In this document: positions 45,359-53,601 of the stretch, in pieces | Position numbering within the stretch: position 1 is the stretch's first letter | How the letters are laid out: the number at the start of each line of letters is the position of its first letter | Source: Ancylobacter moscoviensis | GTDB taxonomy: Bacteria > Pseudomonadota > Alphaproteobacteria > Rhizobiales > Xanthobacteraceae | DNA length: 64,000 bases | Reading direction: 5' to 3' | Assembly: GCF_007559435.1 (NCBI RefSeq) | Contig: NZ_VMBP01000005.1 | Location: 334,673-398,672, forward strand | The notes under the pieces: generated by a model | Told to the model about the DNA's origin: nothing | Seen by the model: the letters and a program-made list of their open reading frames with translations, nothing else | Databases searched by the model: none | Program-made: the position numbers and the translations under genes

Positions 45359-46447
45359 TCAGCCGGCCAGCTCGCCGTCGATGCGGGTCGCCGCCCGCCG
45401 CCATGTGCGCCGGCCCGCCCGCTTGGCATCGTACATGGCGGCGTCGGCCACCCGGATGAGGCTTCTCACCGTGTCGCCGGCCTGCGGATAAAGCGCCAGC
45501 CCGGCGCTGGCGCCGATATCGAGCCTGGTCCCGTCCTCATAGGCATAGGGCTCGCCGACCCGGGCGATGATGGCTTCCATCACCGCCTCGGCCCGCTTCG
45601 GATCGCCGATGATCAGCGCGAACTCGTCGCCGCCGACGCGCGCCAGCGTGTCCTCCGGCTCCAGGCAGGTCTTCAGCCGCTCCACCACGGCCGCGATCAG
45701 CCAGTCGCCCACCTCGTGGCCGTGGGTGTCGTTCACGGACTTGAAGTCGTCGAGGTCGAGATAGGCGATGGCGAAGCTCGCCGCGCCGGCCAGCGCGTCG
45801 GTCAGGCGCTCGCCGAACAGCCGGCGGTTGGGCAGGCCGGTCAAGGCATCGTGCCGGGCGAGGTGGGAAAGCTGCTTCTGCTCCTCGGCCTGCATGGCCA
45901 GCCGTTCATGGAGCTGGTGATTGGCGTCCGCCAGTTCCTGCGTGCGCTGGCGCACGCGCTCCTCGAGGTCCTGGTTGTTCCGGCGCAGTTCCTGCTCGGC
46001 ATGCTTGTGCTGCGTGATGTCGACGAACAGCGCCACGAGCCCGATCTTCCGTGCCGCTTCGCCCGCGGCCGGCGACGCCCAGAGGAAGGAGGTGATGACG
46101 TTGAGCCAGATCAGTCCATCCTCGCGGTAGAAGGCGAGGTCGCGTGCGTGCTGGAGCGCGGGATCGTAGATCGCGTCCAGCACGGCCTGCGAGAAGTCGT
46201 CGTTCGCCGCGTGGTCGAAGAACAGCGAGGCGAAGGGCTGCCCGATGGCATGCCCGCTGTCGACGCCGAGCAGATGCGCGGCGGCGGGGTTGAAGACCCG
46301 GACATAGCCCTGAAGGTCGAGCACCACCACGCCGCCTTGCATGTACTGCAAGATGCCATCGTACATGGCGCCGGAGATGACCATGGGCCCACTCGTCTCG
46401 AGGATATGTAGGCTGGCGTCGCAGCGGCCGCGCCCGAGCGCCCACAT
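45359..46447 (-). CDS. PAS-GGDEF diguanylate cyclase
   Basis: Makes the second messenger cyclic di-GMP from two GTP. The 362 residues hold a PAS domain (about 28-145; MYDGILQYMQGGVVVLDLQGYVRVFNPAAAHLLG), a connecting helix (150-195), and a GGDEF domain (195-360) with DALTGLPNRRLF, DLDDFKSVNDTHGH and intact catalytic GGDEF (272-276). The inhibitory I-site position reads EPED instead of RxxD, so feedback inhibition is probably lost. No EAL domain. ATG 46447 and ATG 46384 (MVISGAMYDG) are both possible starts; neither has a strong ribosome site. No membrane segment, so it is cytosolic. It converges with the radical SAM gene. Confidence 0.9.
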   Translation of the reverse strand: MWALGRGRCDASLHILETSGPMVISGAMYDGILQYMQGGVVVLDLQGYVRVFNPAAAHLLGVDSGHAIGQPFASLFFDHAANDDFSQAVLDAIYDPALQHARDLAFYREDGLIWLNVITSFLWASPAAGEAARKIGLVALFVDITQHKHAEQELRRNNQDLEERVRQRTQELADANHQLHERLAMQAEEQKQLSHLARHDALTGLPNRRLFGERLTDALAGAASFAIAYLDLDDFKSVNDTHGHEVGDWLIAAVVERLKTCLEPEDTLARVGGDEFALIIGDPKRAEAVMEAIIARVGEPYAYEDGTRLDIGASAGLALYPQAGDTVRSLIRVADAAMYDAKRAGRRTWRRAATRIDGELAG

Positions 46448-46570
46448 CGCGCATGGGGGACGGCATATGGTTAGATATTAGATCGAATATCACATTATGT
46501 GTGCCGGCGGCAGCGGCTTCCTGACAAACCGGCCCGGCCGGAGTCGCAGGTTCGTCAGGTCGCAGCTTCG

Positions 46571-48124
46571 TCAGGTCGCCGGGGCGGCAAGCACCTTGTC
46601 GATGCGGTGGCCGTCGAGGTCGAGCACCTCGAAGCGCCAGCCACCCCATTCAAGCGCCTCGCCGACGGTGGGCAGGCGCCCGAGCCGGGCCAGCACGAAG
46701 CCGGCCAGCGTCTCGAAGTCGTCACCGCCGCGCATGTCCTCCAGCGCCAGCGTCCGCTCGACCTCGTCGACCGGCATGCGTGCATCGAGCAGCCACGAGC
46801 CGTCCTCGCGCGGCACCGCGTAGGGCGCTTCCTCGCCGGCAAGTTCCGGCAGGTCGCCGGCGATGGCGGTGAGGATGTCGGTCGGCGTCACGATGCCCTC
46901 GAAGGCGCCGTGCTCGTCGACCACGATGGCCATGTGGACGGGTGAGCCCCGGAACTGGTCGAGCAGCTTCAGGATCGGCAGCGTCTCGCTGACATAGAGC
47001 GGCTGGCGCAGCGCCTTGCCGATGTCCAGCGTGCCGTCCGTGCGGTGCTGGGCGAGCAGGTCCTTGGCATGGACGACGCCCAGCACCTCGTCGACCTCGC
47101 TGCGGCAGACCGGGAAGCGCGAGCGGCCGCTGCGGCGGATTTCGTCCATGATGGCATCGGGATGATCCTCGATGTCCAGCCAGACCGTGTCGACGCGCGG
47201 CACCATGATCGAGCGGACGTGGCGCTCCGCCAGCGTCAGCACACGCTCGATCATGGTGCTTTCCTCGGCGCTGAAGGCGGGCACCCCGCCGGCCGTCGAG
47301 GCGATGACGGCCAGTTCCTCCGAGGCCTCGGGCGCGCTCCCGCCGCCGCGCAGCAGGCGCAGCACCGCGCGCGAGGTTCGGTCGCGCAGGTCCATCGTGG
47401 TCACGCGCTTGCGCACGTTGCGCCGGCCGGCCTGGTTGGCGGCCTCGATCAGGATCGAGAAGCCGATCGCCGCATAGAGGTAGCCCTTGGGAATGTGGAA
47501 ACCGAGGCCCTCGACGATGAGGCTGAAGCCGATCATCAGCAGGAAGCCGAGGCACAGGATGACCACGGTCGGGTGGCGGCTGACGAAGGCCATCAGCGGG
47601 CGGCTCGCCAGCATCATGACGAGGATGGCGACGATGACCGCGATCATCATGATCGACAGCTCGCGCACCATGCCGACGGCGGTGATGACGCTGTCGAGCG
47701 AGAACACCGCGTCCAGCACGACGATCTGGGCGATCACCTGCCAGAACACCGCATAGGCGGCGTTCGACGCCTTGGCCTCGTGCGCGCCTTCGAGGCGCTC
47801 GTGCAGTTCCATCGTGCCCTTGAAGAGCAGGAACAGGCCGCCGAGGATCAGAATGACGTCGCGCCAGGAAATCTCGCTGCCCAGCACCGTAAAGAGCGGG
47901 TAGGTGAGGGTGACGATCCACGAGACCGAGGCAAGCAGGACGAGGCGCATGATCAGCGCTAGCGACAGCCCCAGTATGCGGGCCTTGTCGCGCTGATGCG
48001 GCGGAAGCTTGTCCGCGAGGATGGCGATGAAGACGAGATTGTCGATGCCGAGGACGATCTCGAGGATGACCAGCGTCGCAAGGCCGGCCCAGGCAGCGGG
48101 ATCGGCCATCCATTCGAAGAGCAT
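46571..48124 (-). CDS. TerC-CBS-CorC membrane protein (YoaE/YegH-like)
   Basis: A 517-residue protein: seven or so helices of the TerC family (1-240; [41 protein letters not shown], with the family acidic residues), a pair of CBS domains (about 300-420; [44 protein letters not shown]) and a C-terminal CorC/HlyC transporter-associated domain (about 435-515). Length and layout equal E. coli YoaE. A role in metal ion or envelope homeostasis is inferred from the family. It ends the run sigma, anti-sigma, DUF2076, ExoD, TerC, 27 bases after exoD. Confidence 0.92.
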   Translation of the reverse strand: MLFEWMADPAAWAGLATLVILEIVLGIDNLVFIAILADKLPPHQRDKARILGLSLALIMRLVLLASVSWIVTLTYPLFTVLGSEISWRDVILILGGLFLLFKGTMELHERLEGAHEAKASNAAYAVFWQVIAQIVVLDAVFSLDSVITAVGMVRELSIMMIAVIVAILVMMLASRPLMAFVSRHPTVVILCLGFLLMIGFSLIVEGLGFHIPKGYLYAAIGFSILIEAANQAGRRNVRKRVTTMDLRDRTSRAVLRLLRGGGSAPEASEELAVIASTAGGVPAFSAEESTMIERVLTLAERHVRSIMVPRVDTVWLDIEDHPDAIMDEIRRSGRSRFPVCRSEVDEVLGVVHAKDLLAQHRTDGTLDIGKALRQPLYVSETLPILKLLDQFRGSPVHMAIVVDEHGAFEGIVTPTDILTAIAGDLPELAGEEAPYAVPREDGSWLLDARMPVDEVERTLALEDMRGGDDFETLAGFVLARLGRLPTVGEALEWGGWRFEVLDLDGHRIDKVLAAPAT

Positions 48125-48151
48125 CGGTTCAGTTCCGGGATATGAAGGACA

Positions 48152-48817
48152 TCAGAAGATCTGGGCGATGAGGAAGAGCGCGGTTTTCACCAGCGCATAG
48201 ACGACGCCCCACACGAGGCCGGCGGACAGCACCGAGAAGAGCAGGCCGGCCGCGATCCACAGCCCGTCCCTTTCGAGGACGCCGAGCGCCATCACGCAGA
48301 TGGCGAAGGCCGGCAGCATGTTGCCGAGCGGGATGGGCAGGAAGAGGACGACCGCGAGGAGGAAGCAGACGATGCCGGCCAGCCGCTCCATCGGCATGGT
48401 GCTCATCCAGCCGAGGCGGGGTGCCAGCAGGGCCTCGCCGCGCGCCAGCCATGGCCGCGCGCGCATCACCACCGCCTCGAAATCGGCGCGTGCCATCGAG
48501 CGGTTGGCGATCATGCCGGGCAGCCAGGGCCGCATCCCGAGGGCGAGTTGGGCGGCGAGGAAGATCAGCGGCGCACCGAGGACCGCCGACAGGCCGGGCG
48601 GCGCCGGCAGCGCGTTGGGGAAGGCGAAGATGAACAGCAGCGCCGCCAGCGCCCGGTCTTCCAGCGCGGTGAGCAGGTCGCGTATGGCGATACGCTCGCG
48701 GCGCTTGTCGGCGGCCAGCGCTGCCAGCAGGTCGGAGAGACGACTCTCGCCGTCTATGTCCTCGCCGTCGGTGGCGGCGGATGGCCGGGCGCCCGATCCG
48801 AGGTCGTCGACGCTCAT
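48152..48817 (-). CDS. exoD: ExoD family exopolysaccharide-synthesis protein
   Basis: A 221-residue inner-membrane protein of the ExoD family, first known from Sinorhizobium meliloti where exoD mutants are altered in exopolysaccharide and alkali sensitive. Residues 30-100 read LLAALAADKRRERIAIRDLLTALEDRALAALLFIFAFPNALPAPPGLSAVLGAPLIFLAAQLALG, the family core; several C-terminal helices follow (LAGIVCFLLAVVLFLPIPLGNMLPAFAICVMALG). Its start overlaps the DUF2076 gene stop by four bases, indicating coupling to the sigma-factor operon. Confidence 0.88.
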   Translation of the reverse strand: MSVDDLGSGARPSAATDGEDIDGESRLSDLLAALAADKRRERIAIRDLLTALEDRALAALLFIFAFPNALPAPPGLSAVLGAPLIFLAAQLALGMRPWLPGMIANRSMARADFEAVVMRARPWLARGEALLAPRLGWMSTMPMERLAGIVCFLLAVVLFLPIPLGNMLPAFAICVMALGVLERDGLWIAAGLLFSVLSAGLVWGVVYALVKTALFLIAQIF

Positions 48818-49212
48818 GATCGGCCGGTCTCCACGACGATCGCTCCACCCACAGCAAGGGCCACGCTGGCCGCGGACTCGAGGAAGCCATCGGAGGCGCC
48901 GGGCGCTTCCGGCGCCGGTGCGGCGGCTGGGCGAGGGATGAAAGTCGGTCCGCTCGGCCCCTTCGTGGTGCCGTTCGCACGTCGTGGGCGAGCCTGCCCG
49001 GCATGGGCGGCGTCGAGGCTGTCCTGGGCCTCACCGAGCGCCCGCGCCTGAACGAGTATGGTCTGCGCCATCAGATAAGGCGCATCGGGCTGCCGGGCGA
49101 CGAGCTCGGCGATGAGCCGTTCCGCCGCCGCATCCCAGCGGAGCGGCAGCCGGCGCGCCTCCGCCAGACGCGCGAAGAGTTGCTCGATGGCCTGCTTCTC
49201 ATGTGGCTTCAT
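48814..49212 (-). CDS. DUF2076 family protein
   Basis: A 132-residue protein whose N-terminal 70 residues match DUF2076 (PHEKQAIEQLFARLAEAR, AAERLIAELVARQPDAPYLMAQTILVQARALGEAQDSLD). The rest is a low-complexity proline/alanine stretch (80-105) and a weakly hydrophobic end (SVALAVGGAIVVE). Function is unknown; it is 12 bases after the anti-sigma gene and overlaps exoD by four bases, so it is probably a member of that regulon. The typical family member is longer, with a glycine-rich or membrane C-terminus. Confidence 0.78.
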   Translation of the reverse strand: MKPHEKQAIEQLFARLAEARRLPLRWDAAAERLIAELVARQPDAPYLMAQTILVQARALGEAQDSLDAAHAGQARPRRANGTTKGPSGPTFIPRPAAAPAPEAPGASDGFLESAASVALAVGGAIVVETGRS

Positions 49213-49224
49213 GGCCGTGGAACC

Positions 49225-50007
49225 TCAATGCGCGTCGGATGTGGCGGGACGGTCGGCGAGGGTGCCGATCGCTCCTTCGAGCAGCGGCGTGTCGACTTTG
49301 GCGACGAACGCGTAGTTGATGTGGCCGGCCTGCCAGTGGGCGGTGGTGAAGCCGTCGCGGCGCAGCAGCGTCGGGGCGGCGATCGAGGCGGTGTCGGAGC
49401 GCACAGCGAACAGCGTGACCAGGCCGAAGGCGCCGGTCTGGATGGCGATCTGCAGGCTCGGCCCCTGCGTCGAGGGGAAGACCTGCACGTCCTCGATCTC
49501 CCAGCTCGGCGGCAGGTCGGGGACGATGATCTCGGTGGCGGCGCGGATCTCGCTGGCGTCGAGGGCCCGCGTCTCGATCTGCGAGGCCATGGAGAGGCGC
49601 AGTTCGGTGGCATGATAGGCGCGCACCGCGTCCTCCACATAGGCGGGCGGAAGATCGCGCGCGGCAACCCGGCTCACCACCCAGGGCCCGAGATAGGCAT
49701 GCGCCAGCCAGCCGCTGCCGATCAGCGCCATCACCGCCGCACCCTTGCGCAGGCGCCGCATCCACAGCTGGCGGGTGAGGCCGCGCTCCAGCCGCCGCGC
49801 CGCCGCGACGTTCCCGATGACGGGAGCATCGCCGGCGCCGCCATAAGCGAGGCGGACCTCATTCCAGCTGCGCATGTCCGCCATCATGGCGACGGCGGCA
49901 TCGGCATTGCCGGACAGGTGCGCCTCGATCTCGATCATCCGCGCGCGCGGCAGTTCGCCGTCGAGATAGGCCTGAAGGTCGTGTTCGGGGATCGGGTCAG
50001 ATGTCAT
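49225..50007 (-). CDS. membrane-anchored anti-sigma factor
   Basis: A 260-residue protein: a short anti-sigma domain (1-40; PEHDLQAYLDGELPRARMIEIEAHLSGNADAA), a transmembrane helix near 93-113 (GAAVMALIGSGWLAHAYLGPW), and a large C-terminal domain (about 120-255) probably in the periplasm. The zinc-binding HxxxCxxC of classic ZAS domains is absent: the position reads HLSGNAD, so release should not be redox/zinc driven. ATG 50007 has GAGGGG six bases upstream; a GTG at 50013 is possible. It overlaps the sigma gene end by 11 bases, the usual coupling of sigma and anti-sigma. Confidence 0.85.
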   Translation of the reverse strand: MTSDPIPEHDLQAYLDGELPRARMIEIEAHLSGNADAAVAMMADMRSWNEVRLAYGGAGDAPVIGNVAAARRLERGLTRQLWMRRLRKGAAVMALIGSGWLAHAYLGPWVVSRVAARDLPPAYVEDAVRAYHATELRLSMASQIETRALDASEIRAATEIIVPDLPPSWEIEDVQVFPSTQGPSLQIAIQTGAFGLVTLFAVRSDTASIAAPTLLRRDGFTTAHWQAGHINYAFVAKVDTPLLEGAIGTLADRPATSDAH

Positions 50008-50551
50008 CGGCACCCCTCACCAGCTTCAGCCGCCTTTGAGCACGCCCCGTCTCCGCTCCGGCGCTCTCGCCCGCCTCGCCCATGATGCGAAGCGCCATGC
50101 GGGCGCGGGCGAGGCGCGACATCAGCGTGCCGGCGGGGACGCCCAGCACCTCGGCCGCCTGCGTGTAGCTCATGCCCTCGACCGCGACGAGATGGAGCGC
50201 GGCGCGCTGGTCTTCCGGCAGATCCTCGACGGCGCGGCGCACCTGGCCGAGCCATACGCCCTGCTCCTGAACCGGCTCGACGACATCCTCCCGCGTCTGC
50301 GCCTCGCGCGTCGCATGGGCCGCGCGCACGGAGTGGGCGCGGGCGTCGTCGATGAAACGGTTGTGGAGGATGGCGAACAGCCAGAGCCGCAGGTTGCTCT
50401 CTGGCCGGAACGAAGCTCGCCGTTCATAGGCCAGCACGAGCACGTCATGGACGAGGTCGTCCGCATCGGCACGGTGTCGCGTCAGGGCGAGCGCGTAGCG
50501 GTGCAGGGCCGGCAGGTGGCCGACGACGTCGAAGCGGGCGGATTTGCTCAT
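49997..50551 (-). CDS. ECF-type RNA polymerase sigma factor
   Basis: A 184-residue sigma-70 family protein with only region 2 (LHRYALALTRHRADADDLVHDVLVLAYERRASFRPESNLRLWLFAILHNRFIDDAR, residues 15-70) and region 4 (LPEDQRAALHLVAVEGMSYTQAAEVLGVPAGTLMSRLARARMALR, 112-157), hence ECF class. The ATG overlaps the argP stop (ATGA) and the end overlaps the anti-sigma gene. It does not look like EcfG of the general stress response, and no NepR/PhyR genes are near. Its regulon is unknown but the downstream envelope genes are obvious candidates. Confidence 0.92.
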   Translation of the reverse strand: MSKSARFDVVGHLPALHRYALALTRHRADADDLVHDVLVLAYERRASFRPESNLRLWLFAILHNRFIDDARAHSVRAAHATREAQTREDVVEPVQEQGVWLGQVRRAVEDLPEDQRAALHLVAVEGMSYTQAAEVLGVPAGTLMSRLARARMALRIMGEAGESAGAETGRAQRRLKLVRGADDI

Positions 50552-51576
50552 CGCCCATTAACGGACGAGGCGGGCATTTTATTCCCTCGCCGCGGGGGTT
50601 TTTTGACCAGTGCTGTCCCGGAGGCCGGTGGAGAGGACCCGCCGGGCTGGTCCATCCGGGCGTCGGTGGCCGCAGCGCCTGCCAGCAGGTGCCGTTTCGC
50701 GGTCTCCACCACCTCCCGCGTGAGCTCCGCCAGCCGGTCGGCGGCAAGGCGGTTCACCTGCCAGTACAGGGGCACATCGAGCGGCGTGCCGGGCACCAGT
50801 TCGACGAGCCGGCCGGATTGCAGATGCGCGTGCACGAGCTGGGCCGGGTTCATCCCCCATCCCATGCCGGACAGGCTGGCGTCGACGAAGCTCTGCGTCG
50901 AGGGCAGCCAGTGGGTGGGAAAGGCGAGGTCGGCGCCGAGCATTTGGCGTATCCAGCGGCCCTGCAGCCGGTCCTTCTGGTTGAAGGTCAGGGCCGGGGC
51001 GTTGGCCATCGCCGCCGCGGTGACACCTCCGGCGAAGTACCGGGCCATGAAGTCCGGGCTCGCCGTCGCATGGTAGCGCAACGCGCCGAGCGAGAGGCGC
51101 CGGCAGCCCTGTATCGGCTTTTCCACGCTGGTGACGGCCGCGATCACCCGCCCACGCTGCAGCCATTCGGCGGTATGCTCCTCGTCGTCGGTGGTGACGT
51201 GCACGAGATAGGACGAGCGCTTGGCGAAGTTCGCCAGCGCCGACAGGAACCACGTTCCAAGGCTGTCCGCGCTGGTCGCGATGTGCAGCGTCACCCGCTG
51301 CGGCGGCTCGCCGGGGTCGGCGAGGGCCGGCAGCTGCTCCAGCAGCTCGCCTTCCAGCATGCCGACATTCTCCATATGACGGCAGAGCCATTCCCCTTTC
51401 TCGGTCGCCGTGCAGGGCGTGCCGCGCGCGATCAGTACGACGCCGAGGCGTTCCTCCAGCTGCTTCACCCGCTGCGAGATGGCCGAGGGGGTGACGTTGA
51501 GGCTCCGCGCGGCCTTCTCGAAGCTGCCGGTCTGGACGACCGCCGCGACGGCCCGGAGGGCGGAATAATCGAGCAT
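50548..51576 (-). CDS. argP: LysR family regulator ArgP (LysG/IciA-type)
   Basis: A 342-residue LysR-type regulator of the lysine/arginine exporter. Helix-turn-helix at 1-60 (MLDYSALRAVAAVVQTGSFEKAARSLNVTPSAISQRVKQLEERLG), then TPCTATEKGEWLCRHMENVGMLEGEL and ATSADSLGTWFL, closely following ArgP. It is about 40 residues longer than usual: after KRHLLAG comes a proline/lysine-rich tail (TALVKKPPRRGNKMP). It is divergent from argO, the classic pair, and bound lysine or arginine should decide argO activation. Its stop overlaps the sigma-factor start. Confidence 0.92.
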   Translation of the reverse strand: MLDYSALRAVAAVVQTGSFEKAARSLNVTPSAISQRVKQLEERLGVVLIARGTPCTATEKGEWLCRHMENVGMLEGELLEQLPALADPGEPPQRVTLHIATSADSLGTWFLSALANFAKRSSYLVHVTTDDEEHTAEWLQRGRVIAAVTSVEKPIQGCRRLSLGALRYHATASPDFMARYFAGGVTAAAMANAPALTFNQKDRLQGRWIRQMLGADLAFPTHWLPSTQSFVDASLSGMGWGMNPAQLVHAHLQSGRLVELVPGTPLDVPLYWQVNRLAADRLAELTREVVETAKRHLLAGAAATDARMDQPGGSSPPASGTALVKKPPRRGNKMPASSVNGR

Positions 51577-51593
51577 GGATTAGTATAGCTTAA

Positions 51594-51621
51594 TCAGGAT
51601 TAGAAGCATTAACTATCCTGA
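51594..51621. promoter_or_regulatory. perfect 7-base inverted repeat in the argP-argO gap (ArgP operator candidate)
   Basis: TCAGGAT at 51594-51600 and ATCCTGA at 51615-51621, arms 21 bases apart (two turns), in the 95-base AT-richer gap between the divergent argP and argO starts. This is the expected place and geometry for LysR-type binding. Confidence 0.6.
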
Positions 51622-51671
51622 ATGGCGTCGTCGCGCTACCGGAACGACCACTCGCTTGGAACTGTGTGGTC

Positions 51672-52280
51672 ATGAATTTTCCGGTTTATGTGACGGGCCT
51701 TCTGATGGGCCTGAGCCTCATCGTGGCGATCGGCGCCCAGAACGCCTTCGTGTTGCGTCAGGGGCTGCGCAACGAGCATGTGTTCGCCGTCTGCCTCACC
51801 TGCGCGCTGTCCGATGCGTTGCTTATCGTGCTGGGCGTGACCAACTTCCGGCAGATCGCCGCGCTGCTGCCATGGTTCGATCCGGCGATGCGCTATGCGG
51901 GGGCGGCGTTTCTCATCTGGTATGGCGCCCGCAGCCTTTATTCCGCGCTGTTCTCCTCGGGAACGCTGGCGGCGGGGGAGGCGGGCGCGTCGAGCTTCCG
52001 CCGCACCCTGATGATGTGCCTCGCCCTCACATGGCTCAATCCGCACGTCTATCTCGACACGGTGGTGCTGCTCGGCACCATCTCCACCCGCTTCCCCGGA
52101 GACGAGGCTTCCTTCGCGGCGGGCGCGATGACGGGCTCCTTCCTGTTCTTCTTCTCGCTCGGCTACGGCGCCATCCGCCTGCAGCCGGTCTTCGCGACCC
52201 CGGCGGCGTGGCGCTGCCTGGAAGGGCTCATCGCGCTGACCATGTGGGTCATCGCCTTCAAGCTTCTGACAGGTGTGTGA
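51672..52280 (+). CDS. argO: arginine/lysine exporter ArgO (LysE family)
   Basis: A 202-residue inner-membrane exporter with six helices. LysE/ArgO landmarks are LLMGLSLIVAIGAQNAFVLRQGLRNEHVFAVCLTCALSDALLI in the first half and LTWLNPHVYLDTVVLLGTIS in the second. It removes excess arginine or lysine, or the toxic analogue canavanine. Divergent from argP, its regulator. A GTG at 51666 gives two more residues and is an alternative start. Identification is secure at family level. Confidence 0.92.
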   Translation: MNFPVYVTGLLMGLSLIVAIGAQNAFVLRQGLRNEHVFAVCLTCALSDALLIVLGVTNFRQIAALLPWFDPAMRYAGAAFLIWYGARSLYSALFSSGTLAAGEAGASSFRRTLMMCLALTWLNPHVYLDTVVLLGTISTRFPGDEASFAAGAMTGSFLFFFSLGYGAIRLQPVFATPAAWRCLEGLIALTMWVIAFKLLTGV

Positions 52281-52296
52281 GCCCGGCCGCCGATCC

Positions 52297-53211
52297 TCAG
52301 GATATCCGCGGTTGCCGGCTGCGCTCGCGCCGCGCCGCGCCGGCCCAGACGTCCTCGCCGATGCGCCACAGCGGCGGCATCCGGGTGAAGGGCGGGATCG
52401 TGTGGGCGATGACCGCGATGGCGAGGCGCCCGTCGGCGCCGAGCTTGGCGTGGATCGCCTTGACGTGCGCCTTCACCGTGTCGACGCCGACGTCGAGGAT
52501 CGTCGCGATATCCTCGTTCGACTTGCCGCGGGCGATCCACGAGCCGACTTCCAGCTGGCGCGGCGTCAGCTCGGGGAAGGCGATGCGCAGCCGGTCGGCG
52601 GGTGTCAGGGTGGCGAGGGTGCGCTGGAAGGCCTGCCGATAGCTGCGCACGATATGTGGGCGGAAGGCCTCCAGCCGGTCGCGCTCGGCGTCGCCGAAAG
52701 CCGAGCGCCCGATCACCCGGTATCCGTTGATCGTCAGCACATAATCCTCGTGTTGCATCACGATCGACATGATGTGCCGGGCGTTGGAGGGCAGGAATAC
52801 CTCCTGCGCGATCGGCAGGGCGAGGAACTCCTCGTCACTGAAGAAGTCGGATTCGCGCAGCGCGCGCTCGCCGAAGAAGGCGGGATCGTAGCCCCAGAAG
52901 GCGTGGCTGTGCATGTGGCGCGCGAAGGCCGCGATCCCCTGGGCCCGCCGGGCCGGGTCGTCTTCGATCGACAGCATCGAGCGGAATTCGCCGCTCGTGT
53001 GATGGAATTCGGAATAGGTCACGACATCGGCGTCGATCAGCCGGCCGACACCGGCGAACAGCGCGCCCGGCAGGCTCAGCAGGTCGGGCTCGGCCTCGTA
53101 GAGGACGATGATTTCCTGCGCGAGCCCCGCATCATGCGGTCTACTCTTTGGGGTAATGGCACGTTCCGCCGCCTGCATTGCATCATTACCCGTCGCGCGA
53201 TGTGTAGCCAC
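52297..53211 (-). CDS. LuxR family transcriptional regulator
   Basis: A 304-residue regulator: a sensor-like domain (about 30-205; LIDADVVTYSEFHHTSGEF) and a C-terminal LuxR helix-turn-helix (about 215-275; FPELTPRQLEVGSWIARGKSNEDIATILDVGVDTVKAHVKAIHAKLGADGRLAIAV). Phospho-acceptor residues and the autoinducer-domain invariant set are not evident, so the signal is unknown. Start: GTG at 53211, or ATG at 53178 (MQAAERAITP), the latter leaving one arm of an inverted GGGTAATG repeat upstream. It faces the C39/beta-repeat protein gene 390 bases away and shares a motif with it, so may control it. Confidence 0.85.
   Translation of the reverse strand: MATHRATGNDAMQAAERAITPKSRPHDAGLAQEIIVLYEAEPDLLSLPGALFAGVGRLIDADVVTYSEFHHTSGEFRSMLSIEDDPARRAQGIAAFARHMHSHAFWGYDPAFFGERALRESDFFSDEEFLALPIAQEVFLPSNARHIMSIVMQHEDYVLTINGYRVIGRSAFGDAERDRLEAFRPHIVRSYRQAFQRTLATLTPADRLRIAFPELTPRQLEVGSWIARGKSNEDIATILDVGVDTVKAHVKAIHAKLGADGRLAIAVIAHTIPPFTRMPPLWRIGEDVWAGAARRERSRQPRIS
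53151..53191. promoter_or_regulatory. GGGTAATG inverted repeat at the LuxR 5' end
   Basis: GGGTAATG at 53151-53158 and CATTACCC at 53184-53191 form a perfect 8-base inverted repeat around the start of the LuxR gene. The left arm extends to GGGTAATGGCA, an 11-mer repeated at 53461-53471 before the divergent gene. Confidence 0.55.
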
Positions 53212-53601
53212 GCCCCTTCACCATGCTAGCGCACGGTCGGGGGGCGCGCGACGGCTTTTGCGCTTGTGCTGGGCACGCATCCCAATTTTTTAAGGCGTTC
53301 TGGAATACGAATGATTTGTATCAATTTTCGTATAGTCCCCATGGCGCCCCTTCTTTCCTTGGGTCGGAAAAGTAGCTTCCCTTGTTTCTGAAGCGCTATG
53401 CTCACCGTGGCGGGTGCCAATAGTTGTCCGTCGACAGCATTTTCCGGGCTTCACCCTTACGGGTAATGGCAGCGCGCATGCCGCTCATCTTAGATCGCGC
53501 CGCCAGCGGGCAGGGGAGCCTCCTCGAACGCGCGGACCGGCCCTCGTCCGTCCGCGCGCACCTCTTTGCTGGGGATTTCCCACGGACCGATGGAGCCAAG
53601 C
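53212..53601. other. 390-base divergent intergenic region between LuxR gene and C39/beta-repeat gene
   Basis: Contains an AT-richer stretch (about 53285-53400), the second GGGTAATGGCA copy at 53461-53471 preceded by ACCCTTAC, and no convincing gene. Probable location of promoters for both flanking genes. Confidence 0.65.
53461..53471 (+). promoter_or_regulatory. second GGGTAATGGCA motif, upstream of the C39/beta-repeat gene
   Basis: Exact repeat of 53151-53161, lying 131 bases before the start codon of the large protein. Candidate binding site for the facing LuxR regulator; inference from repetition and position. Confidence 0.5.

Noticed and set aside
49997..50551. Identification of the ECF sigma factor as EcfG
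   Set aside because: No NepR or PhyR gene is adjacent, and a membrane anti-sigma factor is encoded instead, unlike the EcfG system.
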